A DNA stretch of 64,000 bases, taken from positions 33,448,082-33,512,081 of the forward strand of contig NC_067207.1 of the NCBI RefSeq assembly GCF_026262505.1, in the 5' to 3' direction. This document shows, piece after piece, positions 61,981-64,000 of the stretch. This DNA is from Trichomonas vaginalis G3. Lineage: Eukaryota > Parabasalia > Trichomonadida > Trichomonadidae. The notes under the pieces were generated by a model. That model was not told where the DNA came from. It ran no database searches and saw only the letters and a program-made list of their open reading frames with translations. The translations under genes and the position numbers were made by a program. Within the stretch, counting starts at the first letter, position 1, and each line of letters opens with the position of its first letter.

Positions 61981-63177
61981 TTATTCGATAAGAACGACAT
62001 CGCTATCGTTTTCTTCTTCCTCCTCCTCTTCTTCATAGTCAGTATCTGATGGCTCTTTGTCAGCCACATGACCAGCAACAAATATTGAGACAAATTGTTT
62101 CTTTGGTTTTGTTAGCAGGAACTTTTGATGGTCGTAGAACACGAATTCTACATTTTGAAAATGTTGTGCTGAGTATTCTGTGAAATGGGAAATTGGAATT
62201 GGTTCTCCCATGCCAAAACCAGCAATGGACGCGAACAAAACATCGTCTTCGACTCTTGCAGGTTTGTCAATTGCAACAGTAGTTATTATGTGAGGTTTTC
62301 CTTCACATCCTGCAAGAGATTGTACATGATAGATTGCTTTTTCTTCTCCCTCAGGAACTGAAAGTGTGAAATGGAATGAGAGTTCTCCATATTCATTTGC
62401 TTCTTCGTAATAGTTGTATGTTGTAGGATACACCAATTGAAATTTTCCTATTCTTGTTTCCCTCAGGTGTTGTCTATATTGCTTGGGAAAACATAAAATA
62501 AATTGCTCTATAGCTTGTGTTGCTATTAGATTAGTTGTAACTGGTAATTTTGAGGCGAAAAGGTCTACAAGAACACCGGGATTTTTTATGTCGTTTTCAA
62601 TTGGTTTAAGAGATTCTATGACTTTGTTAAACATTTCAATATAATCTGAGTTGTCTTCGACCCCCCAATTGTTAAGAAGTTTATACAACAAATTCAGTCT
62701 TTTCATGGCGTATTTTCTTTGAATGGATTCGGGTAGCGAGAGGTTACAGTTGTCGCTTTGTGTTTCGTTACTCGAATATTGTTCAAGAGAAATTAAATCT
62801 TGAAATTGTGCTCTTGTTAACATACTTGTAGTTTGAGAGACTATATCTTGTTCTATTGGTTGTACATCTGTTTCAGATGTTTCTGTTGTGTTTTGAGAAG
62901 AAGAAGAACTCAAATTGTTGGACAATTTGTCTTGAATTGTAGAACTATGTGAAACTTGTTCTGGTGCTGTTTGGACAACTGTTTCAGATGTTTCTGTTGT
63001 GTTTTGAGAAGAAGAAGAACTCAAATTGTTGGACAATTTGTCTTGAATTGTATGAGGAGGTTGCTTTGGTATTATAGGAGGTCGTAAGGGTTTTGAGAAT
63101 GGTGAGACATAAGCTGTAGGAACTTTAACTGCAGAGGTAGTCGACGAATTGTTTGCGACACTTGTTCTTCCTTCCAT
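61981..63177 (-). CDS. Unrecognised 398-residue protein with an internal duplication
   Basis: Start placed at ATG 63177 (MEGRTSVANNSSTTSAVKVP), 2 bp after a TCATTTTTCA initiator-like string; the frame is open further upstream but has no ATG. A 37-residue unit (TIQDKLSNNLSSSSSQNTTE...) is duplicated, seen in DNA as a 111-bp period at 62869 and 62980. The middle is helical; a compact domain follows (QYRQHLRETRIGKFQLVYPT, ELSFHFTLSVPEGEEKAIYH, FASIAGFGMGEPIPISHF). The end is very acidic (DTDYEEEEEEEENDSDVVLI). No family is recognised. Confidence 0.65.
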   Translation of the reverse strand: MEGRTSVANNSSTTSAVKVPTAYVSPFSKPLRPPIIPKQPPHTIQDKLSNNLSSSSSQNTTETSETVVQTAPEQVSHSSTIQDKLSNNLSSSSSQNTTETSETDVQPIEQDIVSQTTSMLTRAQFQDLISLEQYSSNETQSDNCNLSLPESIQRKYAMKRLNLLYKLLNNWGVEDNSDYIEMFNKVIESLKPIENDIKNPGVLVDLFASKLPVTTNLIATQAIEQFILCFPKQYRQHLRETRIGKFQLVYPTTYNYYEEANEYGELSFHFTLSVPEGEEKAIYHVQSLAGCEGKPHIITTVAIDKPARVEDDVLFASIAGFGMGEPIPISHFTEYSAQHFQNVEFVFYDHQKFLLTKPKKQFVSIFVAGHVADKEPSDTDYEEEEEEEENDSDVVLIE

Positions 63178-63648
63178 TATGAAAAATGAACTGTTTTTTT
63201 CGGACCACTCATAGAAAAGTTTGAGATAAACCGTTTTCGTCAACGGAGACCCCACTATTTTTTTATTTTATTTAATAGTTACCGTTGGAAAAACGGTTTA
63301 TCTCAAATATTGAATGAACTATAAACGTTTTTTGTTTTCTATATATACTTTTTTGTCCAACGGTAAAACTTTTTACACAACGGTTTTTAAGAGTCGTCGC
63401 CGTTGACTTTTTTGTAGAGCACTCAAAATAGTATAACTTTGTCCGGACAAATAAGGGTCTATCGTCGCTACAGGAAAAGTTACAGGCGTTCCAAGGAAGT
63501 ATACTTTGAGAAGCCTTTTCTCTCTTATAGAATGAGATAGGACGGTTATTTTACAAAACTGACAACACTTTGACCGAGTAGTTTTTTGTGCTGAACAAAA
63601 AGTGTCATATAAACATCTGTCAAAACCCGCTTTTTAACTTCACTTAAA
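63178..63648. promoter_or_regulatory. Divergent promoter region with a large palindrome and CAACGGT boxes
   Basis: Between the divergent starts at 63177 (minus) and 63649 (plus). A palindrome with arms TTTGAGATAAACCGTTTT...CAACG (about 63220-63246) and CGTTGGAAAAACGGTTTATC / TCAAA (about 63282-63307) is followed by further CCAACGGT, ACAACGGT and GCCGTTGAC strings up to about 63405. The arrangement suggests a regulatory region or a replication-related site. No gene. Confidence 0.55.
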
Positions 63649-64000
63649 ATGCCACGTAAGCTACGTAAGAATATACGTAAGAGGAAGGGAGCATTGAAAC
63701 ATCCAATAGTAAAACTGACACCACAACAACAGTTGCAACAACAAATGATGAATGACCCCACTATGTTGCAACAAATGTCAAGCAACCCTATGCTTTTAAA
63801 CCGAGTTATTGGTGCACAGAGTGGAGGTTTAAGAGCGGCACTTTTAGCGAAAATGGCAGGCTATGGTGGAGCTGCAGACGGAACAGCTTATAACCCTCAA
63901 AGTCAAATGAATTTGAGTTCACTCAAAAATCAAATAACAGATGTCAAAAAGTCAAACATAGACATACAGAAACAAATAAGTGAAAACGAAAAGAAACTAG
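63649..64000 (+). CDS. Start of a Polinton-type gene, cut by the window end
   Basis: Open for 117 codons to the window edge. MPRKLRKNIRKRKGALKHPI is a strongly basic start, followed by glutamine/methionine-rich QQQLQQQMMNDPTMLQQM and a glycine-rich middle, then a coiled coil (LKNQITDVKKSNIDIQKQIS). From memory, proteins with this PRKLRK...RKGA opening occur in trichomonad Mavericks; I cannot verify this here. It suggests that a second Polinton lies to the right. Confidence 0.5.
   Translation, partial: MPRKLRKNIRKRKGALKHPIVKLTPQQQLQQQMMNDPTMLQQMSSNPMLLNRVIGAQSGGLRAALLAKMAGYGGAADGTAYNPQSQMNLSSLKNQITDVKKSNIDIQKQISENEKKL

Noticed and set aside
61815-62093. N-terminal extension of the 307-residue protein (MSQYLLLVMW...)
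   Set aside because: It overlaps the acidic end of the neighbouring gene in another frame and crosses the hairpin; the composition is not protein-like.

Overview
The window looks like nuclear DNA of a parabasalid protist (Trichomonas, Tritrichomonas or a close relative). This rests on several things: very AT-rich DNA; large single-frame protein genes; a BspA-like leucine-rich-repeat family; glycine-rich and Pmp-like (beta-helix) surface-protein genes; a long BEACH protein; a TCATTTTTCA initiator-like element just upstream of two start codons; and Polinton/Maverick DNA at both ends. The species is inferred, not proven. Layout: (1) 1 to about 12.3 kb is most of a Polinton/Maverick-like virus-like element, a fossil copy with about three breaks in the visible part. 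It holds two KilA-N genes, a protein-primed family B polymerase region, a major capsid region, a probable minor capsid gene and several small genes. Short AT-rich leaders sit before many of its genes, and a small GC-rich double hairpin is scattered through it. (2) 12.33-17.56 kb is a nest of DNA transposons: a TTAA-flanked element holding an intact-looking hAT element (8-bp target duplication) and a Mutator-like non-autonomous element (9-bp duplication). (3) 18.47-26.02 kb is a 2516-residue BEACH-domain host gene, the longest intact gene. (4) 26.8-43.1 kb is a surface-protein graveyard. Glycine-rich, Pmp-like and BspA-like genes are mostly short of a start codon, broken or duplicated, and are mixed with TTAA and hAT non-autonomous elements and a broken Mutator/Kolobok-like transposase. 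(5) 43.4-46.8 kb is a hAT-type element carrying a 2.5-kb foldback element built of palindromes inside palindromes. (6) 47-57.5 kb holds host genes: a discoidin-like secreted protein, a 3-methyladenine DNA glycosylase, more surface-protein genes, an MdaB-type NAD(P)H oxidoreductase gene with one in-frame amber codon, a coiled-coil protein and a four-helix membrane protein. A second copy of the TTAA element lies at 51.6-52.4 kb. (7) 57.85-59.41 kb is a 1.56-kb foldback element with perfect 23-bp ends, holding about ten consecutive hairpins, the outer ones mirrored. (8) 60.9-64.0 kb holds two unrecognised co-directional genes, a divergent promoter region with a large palindrome, and the start of a Polinton-type gene that runs off the window. 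The most unusual structures are the two recursive foldback elements, the GAA-loop double hairpins with compensating changes that occur both between and inside Polinton genes, and two different hAT ends joined to exactly the same 8-bp sequence in two copies of the TTAA element.
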